Shown here: positions 24,335-34,343 of the stretch, piece by piece
Numbering within the stretch: the first letter of the stretch is position 1
Layout of the letters: each line of letters opens with the position of its first letter
Source of the DNA: an uncultured Pelagibacteraceae bacterium
GTDB lineage: Bacteria > Pseudomonadota > Alphaproteobacteria > Pelagibacterales > Pelagibacteraceae
Assembly: GCA_902630065.1 (NCBI GenBank)
Contig: CACOTF010000001.1
Span: 1 to 64,000 of the forward strand
Reading direction: 5' to 3'
DNA: 64,000 nucleotides
Notes under the pieces: model-generated
The model's database searches: none
Seen by the model: the letters and a program-made list of their open reading frames with translations, nothing else
Told to the model about the DNA's origin: nothing
Program-made: the position numbers and the translations under genes

Positions 24335-24785
24335 GAGAATATTATATATTTTATTACTTACTTTTATAATTAACTGTTCTGGAAATAAAGTATCAAATTA
24401 TCATGGTACAAAATTACTAGAAGAAAAATTTAGTGAAATTACAGTAAATATTTCAAATAAAAATGATTTGATTAAAATTATAGGACCTCCATCGTCTGTA
24501 AGTGATTTTGATAAAAACCGATGGTTTTATTTCGAAAGGTTAAAAAGTAATCAATCACTTTTAAAACTAGGAAATCAAGTAATAAAAAAAAATAATATTC
24601 TAATTGTAGATTTAGATAATAAGGGTATTTTAAAAAACAAAGTGCTTTTAGACATGAATAGTATGCAAGATGTAAAATATCTTAAGAAAATAACTTCCAA
24701 AGAATTTAAGAAAGAAAAAAATATTGTCTCAGGTGCTCTTAGCTCTTTTAGAGAAAAGATTAACGCTCCTATGAGAAATAGATAA
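24333..24785 (+). CDS. SmpA/OmlA (BamE-like) outer-membrane lipoprotein
   Basis: A 150-residue lipoprotein: signal [15 protein letters not shown] with Cys15 in the lipobox INCS, then the BamE-type region NDLIKIIGPPSSVSDFDKNRWFYFE, which matches the 'v..llG.P......ng..W.Y' pattern. BamE is an accessory lipoprotein of the beta-barrel assembly machine. The start overlaps that of the divergent chaperone gene, so its promoter must lie inside that gene. It converges on hppA with an 11-nt gap. Confidence 0.87.
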   Translation: MRILYILLLTFIINCSGNKVSNYHGTKLLEEKFSEITVNISNKNDLIKIIGPPSSVSDFDKNRWFYFERLKSNQSLLKLGNQVIKKNNILIVDLDNKGILKNKVLLDMNSMQDVKYLKKITSKEFKKEKNIVSGALSSFREKINAPMRNR

Positions 24786-24796
24786 TTATTAATTAA

Positions 24797-26896
24797 CTAT
24801 CCAGCAATAACTGCTAATAACAATAACGCAACAATATTAGTTATTTTTATCATTGGATTTACTGCTGGACCAGCTGTATCTTTGTATGGATCACCTACAG
24901 TATCACCGGTTACCGCAGCTTTATGTGCCTCAGAACCTTTCCCACCAAATTTTCCATCTTCAATATATTTCTTCGCATTATCCCAAGCACCGCCTCCGGC
25001 TGTCATTGAAACTGCTACAAACAATCCAGTTATAATAACACCAAGAAGCATAGCACCTACCGAAGATAATGCAGCAACTTGACCTCCAATTGGAAGTATT
25101 ATTAAGTATAGAACTATCGGTGATAATACTGGCAATAAAGATGGTATTACCATTTCTTTAATTGCAGCTTTTGTTAATAAATCAACTAATTTACCATAAT
25201 CTGGTTTTGCTTTTCTCTTCATGATACCTGGTATTTTTTTAAATTGTCTTCTTACTTCAATAACTACAGCTCCTCCTGCCCTACCAACTGCTTGCATGCC
25301 CATAGATCCAAAAAGGTATGGAAGCATACCTCCAATTAATAAACCAACAACAACAAATGGATTAGACAAATCAAATGTAACGACGATTCCCTCTAATTTT
25401 GATCCAGCTTCTTTTGAAAAATGTTTAATATCCTCAGTGTATGCCGCAAACAATACTAATGCTCCTAATCCAGCTGAACCAATTGCATAGCCTTTTGTGA
25501 CTGCTTTTGTTGTATTCCCAACAGCATCTAATGCATCTGTAGTTTTTCGAACATTTTTTGGTAAATTTGACATTTCAGCAATTCCACCAGCATTATCTGT
25601 TACAGGACCATATGCATCAAGCGCCACAACCATACCAGCCAATGCAAGCATAGTAGTTACTGCTATAGCAATACCAAATAATCCAGCAATAGAATTAGTT
25701 AATAGAATTCCTGCTACAATTATTATTGCAGGAATAGCTGTTGCTTCCATTGATATAGCTAAACCTTGAATTACATTAGTACCATGGCCTGTTGTTGAAG
25801 ATTCAGCAACACTTTTAACGGGTCTATAATCTGTACCAGTGTAATATTCTGTTATCCAAATTAACAATCCAGTAATAACTAATCCTATGACACCACAATA
25901 GTATAAGCTCATACCATTAAAAGAAACTCCGTTTGCTGAGTAAACTGCATCTAATCCTATAACGTAATCTGTTATTGGGTATAAAATAATTAATGATAAA
26001 ATAGCTGTAGCAACAAAACCTTTATATAATGCATTCATTATATTTTTTGATTGTCCAAGTTTTACAAAAAAAGTACCTACTATGGATGTTAAAATACAAG
26101 CCGCACCAATACTTAATGGATAAACCATCATATTTAAATCTGACACAAAGAATATTGATGAAAGAACCATAGTTGCAACAATCGTAACTGCATATGTTTC
26201 AAAAAGATCGGCTGCCATACCTGCACAATCCCCAACATTATCTCCAACATTATCTGCAATAACAGCAGGATTTCTAGGATCATCTTCTGGAATTCCAGCT
26301 TCTACTTTTCCTACTAAATCTGCACCTACGTCAGCACCTTTTGTAAAAATTCCACCACCTAATCTTGCAAAAATTGATATTAAAGAAGCACCAAAACCTA
26401 AAGCCACTAATGCATTTACAATTTCCCTTTCATCAACACCAGCTGATAATAAAATGTAATAATAAACTGCTATAGCTAATAAAGCTAAACCGGCAACAAG
26501 CATTCCTGTAATTGCTCCAGATTTAAACGCTATTGAAAGTCCTTGAGATAAACCTTTTCTTGATGCTTCTGCTGTACGTACATTTGCTTGAACAGACACC
26601 AACATTCCAACGTAACCAGCGATACCCGACAAAGCTGCACCAATTAAATATCCAATTCCAACTAATAATGAAAATGCAAAACTAATAATAACTAAAACAA
26701 CAACACCAACTATAGCAATTGTTTTATATTGTCTGTTTAAATATGCTTTTGCACCTATTTGAATAGCAGAAGCAATTTCCTGCATCCTTGCATTCCCTGC
26801 ACTGGCATTCAAAATTGAAGATCCTGTTACAAATCCATAAACAATGGATAAGATCCCAGCAAAAATTGTGTATAATAAGATTGTATCAACTGACAT
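24797..26896 (-). CDS. hppA: Membrane H+-pyrophosphatase, K+-independent type
   Basis: Proton-pumping inorganic pyrophosphatase with about 16 helices, 699 residues. Substrate-binding blocks are [19 protein letters not shown] followed by [19 protein letters not shown], and near the C-terminus [10 protein letters not shown] and [16 protein letters not shown]. The residue that separates the two subfamilies is Lys in [10 protein letters not shown], the mark of K+-independent enzymes (GNTTAA in K+-dependent ones). It conserves energy of PPi as a proton gradient. AAGGA lies 6 nt before the ATG, a clear Shine-Dalgarno sequence. The 82-nt space upstream holds its probable promoter. Confidence 0.97.
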   Translation of the reverse strand: MSVDTILLYTIFAGILSIVYGFVTGSSILNASAGNARMQEIASAIQIGAKAYLNRQYKTIAIVGVVVLVIISFAFSLLVGIGYLIGAALSGIAGYVGMLVSVQANVRTAEASRKGLSQGLSIAFKSGAITGMLVAGLALLAIAVYYYILLSAGVDEREIVNALVALGFGASLISIFARLGGGIFTKGADVGADLVGKVEAGIPEDDPRNPAVIADNVGDNVGDCAGMAADLFETYAVTIVATMVLSSIFFVSDLNMMVYPLSIGAACILTSIVGTFFVKLGQSKNIMNALYKGFVATAILSLIILYPITDYVIGLDAVYSANGVSFNGMSLYYCGVIGLVITGLLIWITEYYTGTDYRPVKSVAESSTTGHGTNVIQGLAISMEATAIPAIIIVAGILLTNSIAGLFGIAIAVTTMLALAGMVVALDAYGPVTDNAGGIAEMSNLPKNVRKTTDALDAVGNTTKAVTKGYAIGSAGLGALVLFAAYTEDIKHFSKEAGSKLEGIVVTFDLSNPFVVVGLLIGGMLPYLFGSMGMQAVGRAGGAVVIEVRRQFKKIPGIMKRKAKPDYGKLVDLLTKAAIKEMVIPSLLPVLSPIVLYLIILPIGGQVAALSSVGAMLLGVIITGLFVAVSMTAGGGAWDNAKKYIEDGKFGGKGSEAHKAAVTGDTVGDPYKDTAGPAVNPMIKITNIVALLLLAVIAG

Positions 26897-26953
26897 ATAA
26901 TTCCTTAAATAAGTGTTTTAGTTATTTTTTAAAATGCGGACATTACAAAAAAG

Positions 26954-26959
26954 ATTATA
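26954..26959 (-). promoter_or_regulatory. Candidate -10 box of hppA
   Basis: TATAAT on the - strand in the 82-nt space before hppA, about 58 nt upstream of the ATG. No convincing -35 box stands 16-18 nt further upstream, so confidence is low. Confidence 0.35.
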
Positions 26960-26978
26960 AAAGGCAATATTTAACTTC

Positions 26979-27938
26979 TTAGAATATGTGAGAATAACCT
27001 TGGTATTTGAGGTATTTTATTGGAATTCTCCTATTATCTAATAGGTAACTTTTTGATTTAGTATTAATTTGCCCAATAATAGAAATTTTTTGATTCATTT
27101 TAGAGGATAAAGTTTTTATATATTTTCTCTTTGACTTGGAAGCTGTAAATAAAATTTGATAATCATCACCATTAAATAAATAGTCTAATGTCTTCAATTT
27201 TTTATGTTTAATTAATTGTTTTAAATGATTTGATATAGGGATCTTATCTATATCAATTAAATAGCCAAGTTTTTGTTTATTTATTAATTTATTCAGATCA
27301 ATTACCAATCCATCAGATATATCCATAGAGCACTTTGCAATTTTAAAAAGATGTAAACTAAACTTTATAGGTAGATTAGGTGAATAATATTTATCAATAA
27401 AATATTTTTTTTGATTTGAATTTAATTTGATTTTGTTTTGTAAAGCTTTTAATCCAATATAACTATCACCTATATTGCCTGTTACATAAATATCATCTCC
27501 ATTTTTAGCTTTGTTTCTATAAACAATTTTATTTGAATATCCTAAAGACATAATTGTAAAACTTAAATTTTTTGAGGATGAAGTATCACCACCTGATAGT
27601 TTTATATTAAATCTATTTTGTTCATTTGATAAAGATTTGTTAATTAATGACATATTTTTTTTTGTAAAATGTTTTTTGTTACCTGAGCCAGCTAAAAAGA
27701 AATAATTCGGCTTTACCCCTTTAGCATAAATGTCTGATATAGATGATCTTATTATTTTTCTTATAACAAGATCAGGTTTATTAAAATTTAAAAAGTGTAT
27801 ACCCTCATTATAAGTATCAACAGAGATAACTAGTTTTTTATTTTTATCGAAAAAAACATCATCATTTAAATTAAGCGAAGATGGATTATTTTTAGATAAT
27901 TTTTTTAAATAACTATTTATTAAGAATTCTTCATTCAT
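26979..27938 (-). CDS. thiL: Thiamine-monophosphate kinase
   Basis: PurM/ThiL-like ATP-dependent kinase, 319 residues, that makes thiamine diphosphate from thiamine monophosphate. Landmarks are DDVFFDKNKKLVISVDTYNEGIHF (metal-binding Asp), SSISDIYAKGVKPNYF, KLSGGDTSSS, GDDIYVTGNIGDS and MDISDGLVIDLNKL. SAR11 organisms lack parts of de novo thiamine synthesis but still phosphorylate the product, consistent with ThiL. It overlaps nusB by 1 nt (TGATG type), in a ribD-ribE-ribB-ribH-nusB-thiL run. Confidence 0.95.
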   Translation of the reverse strand: MNEEFLINSYLKKLSKNNPSSLNLNDDVFFDKNKKLVISVDTYNEGIHFLNFNKPDLVIRKIIRSSISDIYAKGVKPNYFFLAGSGNKKHFTKKNMSLINKSLSNEQNRFNIKLSGGDTSSSKNLSFTIMSLGYSNKIVYRNKAKNGDDIYVTGNIGDSYIGLKALQNKIKLNSNQKKYFIDKYYSPNLPIKFSLHLFKIAKCSMDISDGLVIDLNKLINKQKLGYLIDIDKIPISNHLKQLIKHKKLKTLDYLFNGDDYQILFTASKSKRKYIKTLSSKMNQKISIIGQINTKSKSYLLDNRRIPIKYLKYQGYSHIF

Positions 27939-28333
27939 CAGTTTCTTAATTTCTTTGAAATTTTATCAAGCAAAGCATTTAAGTATTTTGTTTGTGATAA
28001 ATCGATAAAAAAATTAGAAGCATTAAGGTATTCTTTAATAATTATCTTTGACGATATTTTTGGTTTATACATTAATTCAAAAATCGCACTTTTTATTATT
28101 ACTTGAAAAACTTTATCTAGATTTGATATTTTTAAATCTTCATTTAAATGATTTATAATTTCCTCATGAATTACATCATCTCTTTCAATTGTACCGTTTA
28201 CTACATCTTTTATAAATTTTTTGAAACGATGTTTTGGAAAATTTAATTCTACTTCATTGTTATAATACTTGCTGTAAAGCTTCTGAATTATAATAACTCT
28301 TGGATTATTTTTTTTACTAAAATGAAGTGGCAT
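27938..28333 (-). CDS. nusB: Transcription antitermination factor NusB
   Basis: Small helical RNA-binding protein, 131 residues, acting with NusE (S10) at boxA during rRNA transcription. N-terminal RVIIIQKLYSKYYNN and C-terminal SSKIIIKEYLNASNFFIDLSQTKYLNALLDKIS fit the NusB fold, although the N-terminal 'aR..alq.LY' block is divergent. It lies 1 nt after ribH and before thiL, the standard arrangement. Confidence 0.9.
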   Translation of the reverse strand: MPLHFSKKNNPRVIIIQKLYSKYYNNEVELNFPKHRFKKFIKDVVNGTIERDDVIHEEIINHLNEDLKISNLDKVFQVIIKSAIFELMYKPKISSKIIIKEYLNASNFFIDLSQTKYLNALLDKISKKLRN

Positions 28334-28334
28334 T

Positions 28335-28721
28335 CTATAAAGATAATATTGTTTTTACTGCGTTGGCTGCTTCTTTACCCTTTTTGCCACGTGCTATAGC
28401 TTGACTTTTATTTAAACAAGTAATTATTCCATTACCAACAGGTTTTTTTGACTCCACAGATATATTCATAATTGCATCAGTTGTTGATTTAGATATAAAA
28501 TCAAAATGAGGCGTTTGACCTTTAATTACACATCCAAGTGCTACAAAACCATCATATTTTTTTAAATTTCTAGAAATAACTACTGGTATCTCAAATACAC
28601 CTGGAACAGAGATTACATTAATCTTTGCAAAATTTTTTAGTTCATTCTTGGCACTTTTAAGAAGAGCTGTTGAAATATCTTTATAGTAGTTTGCTTGTAT
28701 AATTAATACTTTCTTTTTCAT
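28335..28721 (-). CDS. ribH: 6,7-dimethyl-8-ribityllumazine synthase
   Basis: Penultimate riboflavin enzyme, 128 residues, forming 60-mers or pentamers. It contains VPGVFEIPVVI, GFVALGCVIKGQTPHFDFI and the C-terminal NGIITCLNKSQA and GKEAANA, all active-site segments, with the catalytic His in TPHFDF. It condenses dihydroxybutanone phosphate with the pyrimidine intermediate. It overlaps ribB by 4 nt (ATGA). Confidence 0.95.
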   Translation of the reverse strand: MKKKVLIIQANYYKDISTALLKSAKNELKNFAKINVISVPGVFEIPVVISRNLKKYDGFVALGCVIKGQTPHFDFISKSTTDAIMNISVESKKPVGNGIITCLNKSQAIARGKKGKEAANAVKTILSL

Positions 28722-29821
28722 TTGATAATTTCTTGTTTAATAATCTTGATACCATAACCATCCAACCCAACAACCTTTTTTAGAGTTCTAGTAACTAATA
28801 TCATTTTCTTTATTTTTAAAGATTTAATTATTTGAGCTCCAATACCATAACTTTTTATTAATTGATCCTTTTCCTTGGTTTTAGACTTTTTATCTTTAAA
28901 TTCTTTAAGTGTTTGAGTAACGGATTTTAAATTTGGATCTCTTATAAAAATCATAACGCAATTGCTATATTTTTTAAAGTATTTTAAAGTTTTTTCAAAT
29001 GAGTTAGGAAGTTTTTGATTAATTAGATAATTTTGAACTACATTAGATGAAATAACTCTTACTCTTGGTGATTTACTTTTATTAACTTTACCCTTAACTA
29101 ATGCAAAATGTTCAGAACCATCAATTGAGTTCTCAAAAACATAAATTTTAAATTTTTGATTATTTAAAGTAATTGTAGATGTTTTTTTTAATTTAATAAG
29201 ATTTTCTTTTCTTAGTCTGTATGAAATTAAATCTTCAATTTTAGCAATATGGAGTTTATGTTTACTTGCAAATTTTAATAAGTCATCACCTTTTGCCATC
29301 GAACCATCTTCATTCATAATCTCACATATTACAGCGGCTGGAATTTTGTTGCCAAGTCTAGCTATGTCGACAGATGCTTCTGTATGACCGGCCCTAACTA
29401 GCACGCCTCCTTCTCGAGAAATAATTGGAAATACGTGACCAGGAGAAACTATTTCATTTTTTAATACATTTTTTTTTGTAGCAACTTTTATTGTTCGTGA
29501 TCGGTCTTTAGCTGAAATGCCAGTAGTTATACCCTTCTTGGCCTCTATTGAAATTGTAAATGCTGTTTGATTTCTCGATTGATTAACAGGAGCCATAAAT
29601 GTTAAGCCTAGTTTATTTGCTTGGTTTTTATTTAGTGTTAAGCAAATTAAACCTCTACCGTTTTTTGCCATAAAATTAATTTTTTTAGAATTAACATCAC
29701 TGGCATTAAATACTAAATCCCCTTCATTTTCTCGATTTTCATCATCAACAAGAATATACATTCCCCCTCTTTTTGAGATAGAAATAATCTTTTCTATAGG
29801 GCTAAATTTATTTTTTATCAT
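28718..29821 (-). CDS. ribB: DHBP synthase fused to a degenerate GTP cyclohydrolase II-like domain (RibBX type)
   Basis: Residues 1-205 are 3,4-dihydroxy-2-butanone-4-phosphate synthase: VDDENRENEGDLVF (metal and substrate acids), GRGLICL, SPGHVFPI and AGHTEASVDIARL are intact. Residues 210-367 align with GTP cyclohydrolase II in the final part (SYGIGAQIIKSLKIKKM, VGLDGYGIKI), but the zinc-binding CxxxxxxxxxxCxC segment is gone (RVISSNVVQNYL stands there) and the catalytic GRGIGL block is absent. The first half can make dihydroxybutanone phosphate from ribulose 5-phosphate; the second can hardly be a GTP cyclohydrolase. A separate RibA must exist elsewhere if the organism makes riboflavin. 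It overlaps ribE by 14 nt. Confidence 0.93.
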   Translation of the reverse strand: MIKNKFSPIEKIISISKRGGMYILVDDENRENEGDLVFNASDVNSKKINFMAKNGRGLICLTLNKNQANKLGLTFMAPVNQSRNQTAFTISIEAKKGITTGISAKDRSRTIKVATKKNVLKNEIVSPGHVFPIISREGGVLVRAGHTEASVDIARLGNKIPAAVICEIMNEDGSMAKGDDLLKFASKHKLHIAKIEDLISYRLRKENLIKLKKTSTITLNNQKFKIYVFENSIDGSEHFALVKGKVNKSKSPRVRVISSNVVQNYLINQKLPNSFEKTLKYFKKYSNCVMIFIRDPNLKSVTQTLKEFKDKKSKTKEKDQLIKSYGIGAQIIKSLKIKKMILVTRTLKKVVGLDGYGIKIIKQEIIK

Positions 29822-30401
29822 TAATAAATTTTTTTACATATTTAGATAAAATATCTATTTCAATATTAACTAAATCATTTTTTTTTATGTTTGCTAAATT
29901 TGTGAGTTTTAATGTATGTGGAATAACCCAAATTTCAAATTTATTCTTCTTAATCTTGGCTATAGTTAAAGACACACCATTTATCAAGATTGATGCTTTC
30001 TCAACTAAATATTTATAAAATTTTTTATCAATACTAAATTCGTAAATTGTAGATTTATCTACATTTGTTAAATTTGTAACTTTGCTTACTGTATCAACGT
30101 GACCTTGACAAATATGACCTGAAATATTTTGTCCATACTTTAAAGGTAGTTCTAAATTAACATAATCACCAACATTAGATTTTTTAAATTTTGATTTTCT
30201 AATAGTTTCATTTGATAAATAAAATTCAGATATACCTTTTTTATATGATATTAAGGTTAGGCAGACACCATCACAGGAAATAGATATACCTAATTGTTTA
30301 TCAGTTAATTTTAATTTTGACTTGATAAAGACGTTTATTCCTTTAGCTCTTTTGGTAATATTTGTAATTTTACCTTTATTAAAAATTATTCCATTAAACA
30401 T
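29808..30401 (-). CDS. ribE: Riboflavin synthase alpha chain
   Basis: A 197-residue protein with two lumazine-binding repeats: FNGIIFNKGKITNI...CDGVCLTLI in the first, NISGHICQGHVDTVSKV and INGVSLTIAKI in the second. It dismutates two dimethylribityllumazine molecules to riboflavin. It directly follows ribD (no gap) and overlaps ribB, so the riboflavin genes are one unit with nrdR in front. Confidence 0.96.
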   Translation of the reverse strand: MFNGIIFNKGKITNITKRAKGINVFIKSKLKLTDKQLGISISCDGVCLTLISYKKGISEFYLSNETIRKSKFKKSNVGDYVNLELPLKYGQNISGHICQGHVDTVSKVTNLTNVDKSTIYEFSIDKKFYKYLVEKASILINGVSLTIAKIKKNKFEIWVIPHTLKLTNLANIKKNDLVNIEIDILSKYVKKFINDKK

Positions 30402-31496
30402 TTACTGATACCTAAAAAGTTTTTCTTTATCTAAAAAAGTATTAATTTGTGACCTTTTTTTAAATTTTTTAGATAATAAATCAATAAAAGAATTCAAAGC
30501 AACTGCATTTTTTAAATTAATTTTATAATCAGCTTTGAATAAATAAAAATCATTTATTAAATTATTGTTTAAAAAAGATTTTAAAAGATTTGGACCCGAC
30601 TCAAGTAATAAATTTGCATAACCTAATGAGTATATTTTTTTTAAAATTGTATTTAAATCAAAACAATTATTTTCTATTTTCATAAAAATAAGTTTTGCAT
30701 TTTTATTCTTAAATTTATTAATAATATTTTTATCTTTTTTATTATGAAAAATATAAGTTTTATTTGAGTTAGGTTTTAACACTTTAGAATTTATTTTAGT
30801 CTTTAAATCTTTATCAATAATAAATTTTACTGGTGAAAACTTTTCTAAACCTTGAATTCTACAATTTAAATTAGGATTGTCAGAGTTAATAGTTTTATAA
30901 GATGTTAAAATTGCTTGATTTCTATACCTTAATAAATGAGACACTTTATGAGAATGTTCATTAGTAATTTTTTTTTTAAATAAATAAATTCTATTATTCT
31001 TAGAAACAGCTAATTTTCCAGTAACGTATGGAATATCATTAAACTTTGAAAATTTATAATCTTTGTAAAATTGATTTGCCTCATTTTTAATTAAACCAAT
31101 TTTAGCCAAAATATTATTTTTTTTTAAAACACTTTTTGTTTTTTTTGCTGTTCGTTTATCAAAATCTTCAATGGAATAATTTACTAATTTAATCTTTTTT
31201 TTTATAATAATGTTTGTGCAAGGTGGTGTTTTTCCATAATGGATACAGGGTTCTAATGTTACATACATATTTGAATTTTTGAAATTTATTTTATTATTTT
31301 TTAAGGCTACTACTTCAGCATGAGGTCTGCCATTAATATCTGTCTTTCCGTAAGAAATGATTTCATCTTTATACGTTACTATACATCCAACCGATGGATT
31401 TAGTCCTGTTAACCCTTTATTTTGATTGGCAAGTTCTAGTGCCAATCTCATAAGTACTTTATTTTTTTTTGATGATTTATCTTTTCTTAAAGACAT
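30402..31496 (-). CDS. ribD: Riboflavin biosynthesis deaminase/reductase
   Basis: Bifunctional enzyme: N-terminal deaminase with zinc motifs [10 protein letters not shown] and [14 protein letters not shown] (HAE...PCxxxGxTPPC), C-terminal reductase with VTGKLAVS and [13 protein letters not shown]. The reductase half is relatively divergent. The start is uncertain: I prefer the ATG at 31496 ([12 protein letters not shown]), which overlaps nrdR by 20 nt; another ATG at 31451 ([10 protein letters not shown]) begins directly at the conserved domain. A still longer frame begins inside nrdR but adds no conserved sequence. Confidence 0.92.
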   Translation of the reverse strand: MSLRKDKSSKKNKVLMRLALELANQNKGLTGLNPSVGCIVTYKDEIISYGKTDINGRPHAEVVALKNNKINFKNSNMYVTLEPCIHYGKTPPCTNIIIKKKIKLVNYSIEDFDKRTAKKTKSVLKKNNILAKIGLIKNEANQFYKDYKFSKFNDIPYVTGKLAVSKNNRIYLFKKKITNEHSHKVSHLLRYRNQAILTSYKTINSDNPNLNCRIQGLEKFSPVKFIIDKDLKTKINSKVLKPNSNKTYIFHNKKDKNIINKFKNKNAKLIFMKIENNCFDLNTILKKIYSLGYANLLLESGPNLLKSFLNNNLINDFYLFKADYKINLKNAVALNSFIDLLSKKFKKRSQINTFLDKEKLFRYQ

Positions 31497-31935
31497 CGAT
31501 TTTATCAACAAATTGAACGAAGTCTTTTTCTTCTCTAAAATTTCTATATACTGATGCAAATCTTACATAAGCAACTGGGTCCAATTCTTTTAATCCTTCC
31601 ATTACCATTGTACCGATTGTGTTTGAAGAAATTTCACTCTGACCTAGTTCCTCTAAAGACCTTGATATTTTAGATATAAATTTTTCTGCTGTCTCTGTAT
31701 CTATTGGTCTTTTTTTGAGGGCTACATATATTGATTTTGATAATTTTTCTCTATCAAAAGTAGATTTTCTACCGTTTTTTTTTACTACAGTTAATTCTCT
31801 GAATTGTACTCTTTCAAAAGTAGTAAATCTTTGTCCACAAATACACAATCTTCTTCTTCTAATAGCTGTTCCATCTTCGGTGGGTCTAGAGTCTACAACT
31901 GAAGTTTCTCCCTTTTTACATATAGGACAAATCAT
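31477..31935 (-). CDS. nrdR: Ribonucleotide reductase repressor NrdR, variant zinc finger
   Basis: A 152-residue regulator with an N-terminal zinc ribbon and a C-terminal ATP-cone ([21 protein letters not shown]...[13 protein letters not shown]). It normally represses ribonucleotide reductase genes when dATP is high. The first pair Cys3/Cys6 (CPIC) is normal, and [17 protein letters not shown] is intact, but the second pair reads [12 protein letters not shown], Cys31/Cys33: CxC rather than the usual CxxC, one residue shorter. The rest is typical. It sits between glyA and ribD, as in many alphaproteobacteria. Confidence 0.95.
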   Translation of the reverse strand: MICPICKKGETSVVDSRPTEDGTAIRRRRLCICGQRFTTFERVQFRELTVVKKNGRKSTFDREKLSKSIYVALKKRPIDTETAEKFISKISRSLEELGQSEISSNTIGTMVMEGLKELDPVAYVRFASVYRNFREEKDFVQFVDKIDVFKKR

Positions 31936-31941
31936 AATTCA

Positions 31942-33252
31942 TTATCCCAAATTTTTATAAATTGGGAAATTTGAACATAAATCTACAACTTTTTTTCTTA
32001 CTTCGTTTTCTATTTTGGTATTATCATCAGGGTTGGATGACAAACCTTTAATTACTTTAGTAATTAAATCACCAACAATTTTAAATTCATTTAAACCAAA
32101 TCCTCGAGTAGTTGCTGCCTGAGAACCTAGTCTTATACCTGATGTTACCATTGGACTTTCTGTATCAAATGGAATTCCATTTTTATTACATGTAATATTG
32201 GCTCTTGATAAACTTTCAGCTGCAGCATTACCTTTAACACCAAAAGGTCTTAAATCTACCAACATTAAATGAGTATCAGTTCCTCCAGAATAAATCTTAA
32301 ATCCATTTGTTTTTAATGTTTCTGCTAGTATTTTTGCATTAGCTAAAACATTAGATATATATTCTTTGAAAGAAGGTTCTAATGCCTCTTTAAATCCAAC
32401 TGCTTTTGCTGCTATTATATGCATCAGAGGGCCGCCCTGATAACCAGGAAATACAGCTGTATTAATTTTTTTATAAATATCTTCGTGATTTGTTAAAATA
32501 ATTCCACCTCTGGCGCTTCTAAAAACTTTATGAGTTGTAGATGTAACTACATGAGCATGATCAACAGGATTTGGATAGCCTTTACCAGCAACAAGACCTG
32601 AAAAGTGAGCCATATCTACCATAAAGAATGCTCCAACCTTATCAGCAATTTCTCTAAATCTTTTAAAATCAATCACCCTAGAATATGCACTACCTCCAGC
32701 AATTATTAGTTTAGGTTTATTTTCAATTGCTAATCTTTCAACTTCGTCATAATCTATTAATTCAGATGTTTTGTCCACATCGTAACTTATTGCATTAAAC
32801 CATTTGCCTGACATTGCAATTTTAAGACCATGAGTAATATGGCCTCCAGAATTTAAACTCATTCCCATAAATGTGTCACCTGGCTTTAATAAAGCTAAAA
32901 AAACCGCTCCATTAGCCTGGGCACCAGAATGAGGTTGAGAATTCGCAAATTTACAACTAAAGAGTTTTTTTAACCTATCGTTAGCAAGTGACTCGGCAAC
33001 ATCAACATGTTCACAACCGTTATAATATCTTTTACCTGGGTAACCTTCTGCATACTTATTTGTTAGTACAGAACCTTGTGCTTCTAAAACAGCTTGTGAA
33101 ACTATGTTTTCAGATGCGATTAATTCGATATGGTTTTGTTGTCTGATTAATTCTTTATTTACTGCATCAAATATTTCTGGATCAGCTTCAGACAATTTTT
33201 TTTCAAAAAAGTTTTCATATTGTGTATTTAAATATTTTTTTTCACTAGACAT
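31942..33252 (-). CDS. glyA: Serine hydroxymethyltransferase
   Basis: PLP enzyme, 436 residues, that interconverts serine and glycine with tetrahydrofolate. Hallmarks are [42 protein letters not shown] and the PLP lysine in [15 protein letters not shown]. It feeds one-carbon units; in this window the sarcosine oxidase operon supplies glycine to it. It follows rpiB by 8 nt and precedes nrdR by 6 nt. Confidence 0.98.
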   Translation of the reverse strand: MSSEKKYLNTQYENFFEKKLSEADPEIFDAVNKELIRQQNHIELIASENIVSQAVLEAQGSVLTNKYAEGYPGKRYYNGCEHVDVAESLANDRLKKLFSCKFANSQPHSGAQANGAVFLALLKPGDTFMGMSLNSGGHITHGLKIAMSGKWFNAISYDVDKTSELIDYDEVERLAIENKPKLIIAGGSAYSRVIDFKRFREIADKVGAFFMVDMAHFSGLVAGKGYPNPVDHAHVVTSTTHKVFRSARGGIILTNHEDIYKKINTAVFPGYQGGPLMHIIAAKAVGFKEALEPSFKEYISNVLANAKILAETLKTNGFKIYSGGTDTHLMLVDLRPFGVKGNAAAESLSRANITCNKNGIPFDTESPMVTSGIRLGSQAATTRGFGLNEFKIVGDLITKVIKGLSSNPDDNTKIENEVRKKVVDLCSNFPIYKNLG

Positions 33253-33260
33253 TTATTTAC

Positions 33261-33686
33261 CTATATTTTTTTAATTCTTTTTATATGTCTACCGCCTTCA
33301 AACTCGGTTTTTAGAAAGCTCTCAACACATTTTAAGGCAACTGTTTTTTTAATAAGCCTTTCTCCTAATGTTATAACATTTGCATCATTATGCAATCGCG
33401 ATAATTTGGCATTTTTTACTGAATAGCATAAAGCTGCGCGTATTCCCTTATTTTTGTTTGCAGCAATAGACATTCCTACTCCTGAACCACAAACAAGTAT
33501 TCCTACATGATTCTTATTTTTCGCCACTTGTTTACAAAGTTTATGAGCAAAATCAGGGTAATCTACAGACTTCCTATTTTGTTTTGGTCCCAGATCTTTT
33601 ATTGGATAATTTTTATCTAAGTATTTTAAAATATTCTTTTTTAAATTAAAACCACCATGATCTGAAGCAATAAAAATTTTTTTCAA
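33261..33686 (-). CDS. rpiB: Ribose-5-phosphate isomerase B
   Basis: RpiB/LacA-family isomerase, 141 residues: IASDHGGFNLKK at the start, VDYPDFAHKL, GILVCGSGVGMSIAANK with the catalytic Cys, and NDANVITLGERLI. It interconverts ribulose and ribose 5-phosphate. It sits between the Asp/Asn-hydroxylase-like gene (1 nt upstream) and glyA, the usual rpiB-glyA-nrdR-rib order. Confidence 0.96.
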   Translation of the reverse strand: MKKIFIASDHGGFNLKKNILKYLDKNYPIKDLGPKQNRKSVDYPDFAHKLCKQVAKNKNHVGILVCGSGVGMSIAANKNKGIRAALCYSVKNAKLSRLHNDANVITLGERLIKKTVALKCVESFLKTEFEGGRHIKRIKKI

Positions 33687-33687
33687 T

Positions 33688-34278
33688 TTAATTAAATTTA
33701 TAATTTAAAACGCAAGCAACAAGGTGAACTCTATTTTCTTCACCCCCATTAAAAGCATTGTGATATTTAGTATTATTAGTAATCCAAACAGAGCCATCTG
33801 CTGGCATATGTTTTGCAACGTTATCAACGACCATTATTGCTCCAGGATTTGTGTATATAGGTATATGAAGCCTTGGCTCGGGATCTCTATGCCAACTCAA
33901 TGTTGATCTTGGCTCTTTAAGAAGAAGTCTCATCCTACCTAATTTATACTTTTTTGTTAATTGGTCATAAACTTCTTTGAAATAAGTATTTTTATAGTCG
34001 TCAACAAATTCTGTATATTTATGTTCATCAATTTTACTTTCCCTCTGCACCTCAACACCTGTACTATCTGGTTTAGTCCAATAAATACCTCTTACATTAT
34101 TTCCTTTAACAGAATCTGGATCACCTGGAATTTGATTTAGAGGTATACCGGCGAAGTGAGGTATTCCAAGACTTGTATCAAAACCTTTTATTTTTAATAC
34201 TTCGTCACAAGCTTGTTTTAATTTTATGATATCAAATTTTACATCTTGTTTTTGGAAATCATTGAATAATTGTGACAT
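33688..34278 (-). CDS. Aspartyl/asparaginyl beta-hydroxylase-like 2-oxoglutarate oxygenase
   Basis: A 196-residue cupin-fold protein. The iron-binding pattern is visible: LSWHRDPEPRLHIPIYTN with HxD, then ENRVHLVACVLNY with a distal His and the 2-oxoglutarate-binding Arg; this resembles the Asp/Asn beta-hydroxylase family (PF05118 type). It should be an Fe(II)/2-oxoglutarate oxygenase acting on a peptide or small molecule; the substrate is unknown. It heads the rpiB-glyA-nrdR-rib run and is divergent from hemB, with the Fur-type palindrome about 66 nt upstream of its start. Confidence 0.75.
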   Translation of the reverse strand: MSQLFNDFQKQDVKFDIIKLKQACDEVLKIKGFDTSLGIPHFAGIPLNQIPGDPDSVKGNNVRGIYWTKPDSTGVEVQRESKIDEHKYTEFVDDYKNTYFKEVYDQLTKKYKLGRMRLLLKEPRSTLSWHRDPEPRLHIPIYTNPGAIMVVDNVAKHMPADGSVWITNNTKYHNAFNGGEENRVHLVACVLNYKFN

Positions 34279-34343
34279 CGGTGCTCTACTATCTTATAGA
34301 CTATTATATTAAATATTACTATTGTCGCATCAAAAAAATTAAT

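Noticed and set aside
24853-25769. Several long open frames antisense to hppA
   Set aside because: They mirror the codon pattern of a strongly conserved gene on the other strand and have Pro/Thr/Ala-rich, non-protein-like composition.
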